The notes beneath the pieces are model-generated. The model was not told where the DNA came from. It worked only from the letters and a program-made list of their open reading frames with translations, and did not search any database. Of a stretch of 6,965 bases of DNA, positions 6,683 through 6,965 are shown one piece after another. The stretch's first letter is position 1. Each line of letters begins with the position of its first letter. The position numbers and the translations under genes are program-made. The stretch comes from Bacillota bacterium (lineage in GTDB: Bacteria; Bacillota; Dehalobacteriia; UBA4068), in contig WRKD01000110.1 of NCBI GenBank assembly GCA_009778255.1, positions 1 through 6,965 of the forward strand, given 5' to 3'.

Positions 6683-6759
6683 GGTAGATGTGGCGAAGCG
6701 GTCAACGCACCGGATTGTGGCTCCGGCACCCGAGGGTTCAAGTCCCTTCATCTACCCCA
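6683..6759 (+). tRNA. tRNA-His (anticodon GTG)
   Basis: The sequence folds as a complete cloverleaf. The acceptor arm GTAGATG (6684-6690) pairs with CATCTAC (6749-6755). The D-arm is GCGAAGCGGTCAACGC (6693-6708). The anticodon arm CCGGA/TCCGG encloses TTGTGGC with GTG at 6717-6719. The T-arm GAGGG-TTCAAGT-CCCTT follows. The extra G at 6683 faces C73 (6756), the G(-1) identity element specific to histidine tRNAs. CCA is encoded (6757-6759). The gene has its own promoter and terminator and appears to be monocistronic. Confidence 0.97.
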
Positions 6760-6761
6760 AC

Positions 6762-6800
6762 AAAAAGTCCTGTGAACGGTTTTAAGTTGCAGGACTTTTT
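6762..6800 (+). terminator. Rho-independent terminator of tRNA-His
   Basis: AAAAAGTCCTG (6762-6772) pairs perfectly with CAGGACTTTTT (6790-6800) around a 17-base loop. The arm ends in five Ts that serve as the U-tract. It begins three bases after the CCA end. Confidence 0.88.
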
Positions 6801-6940
6801 CATGTATTTCACCCCTAAATTCACCCTTTTCACTCCCTCCTTGCGGGTATGCTTGGCGATATTCGCAGTATTATTAATGGGCGCCTCTAAAAACTAGCTT
6901 TACAACTCTGCCAAATTAGCGCAACTATCATTTTCTCGTC

Positions 6941-6962
6941 ATTGCGGCCTTCGCGCCGCAAT
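6941..6962. repeat. REP-like palindromic element, copy 2, at the window edge
   Basis: ATTGCGGC (6941-6948) and GCCGCAAT (6955-6962) form a perfect 8-bp stem with a CTTCGC loop. The surrounding GTCATTGCG...CGCAATCCC form resembles palindromic intergenic repeats found in many bacterial genomes. Its core matches the minus strand of 1969-1985. The element may continue past the right edge. The rest of the 6801-6940 stretch holds no gene that I can support. Confidence 0.65.
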
Positions 6963-6965
6963 CCC

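Noticed and set aside
6688..6897. Open frame of 69 codons across the tRNA and its terminator
   Set aside because: It begins inside tRNA-His and runs through the terminator hairpin; no ribosome site and no recognisable protein.
6745..6965. Integration site of a mobile element at the tRNA-His 3' end
   Set aside because: No duplicate of the tRNA 3' end, no integrase and no element genes are seen before the window closes.

Overview
The window looks like ordinary chromosomal DNA from a low-to-medium GC member of the Bacillota (Clostridia or Negativicutes-like). The evidence is indirect: a surface protein ending in the paired 'NNYFKLRD' stalk repeats common in that phylum, a PBP1A with a long extracytoplasmic tail, AGGAGG-type ribosome binding sites, and intrinsic terminators with U-tracts. 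The genus cannot be named from the sequence.

Layout, left to right. Positions 1-518 (+) hold the 3' end of a secreted or surface protein, closed by a strong intrinsic terminator (523-560). Three minus-strand genes follow, in transcription order from right to left: a class A penicillin-binding protein (5847-2914), a stand-alone homocysteine S-methyltransferase module (2905-2030) and adenosylhomocysteinase ahcY (1800-559). The first two are 8 bp apart and almost certainly one operon, driven by an extended -10 promoter at about 5942-5914. The 229-bp gap before ahcY is full of small repeats: a near-palindrome, four tandem heptamers, and a GC-rich REP-like hairpin. The divergent plus-strand gene at 6016-6594 is 5-formyltetrahydrofolate cyclo-ligase. 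It is followed by a tRNA-His (6683-6759) with its own consensus promoter and terminator, then a gene-free tail that ends in a second copy of the REP-like hairpin.

Three of the four complete protein genes belong to methyl and one-carbon metabolism. AhcY splits S-adenosylhomocysteine to homocysteine, the methyltransferase turns homocysteine into methionine, and the cyclo-ligase returns 5-formyl-THF to the active folate pool. The methyltransferase has only the homocysteine/zinc domain of MetH, so its methyl donor or corrinoid/folate partners must be encoded elsewhere. The PBP is the functional outsider, although it is translationally next to the methyltransferase.

I see no convincing new biological system. 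The points most worth a second look are the heptamer array sitting inside a possible stem, the two related palindromic elements, the solo MetH-type module, and the Asn/Thr linker plus FN3-like tail on the PBP.
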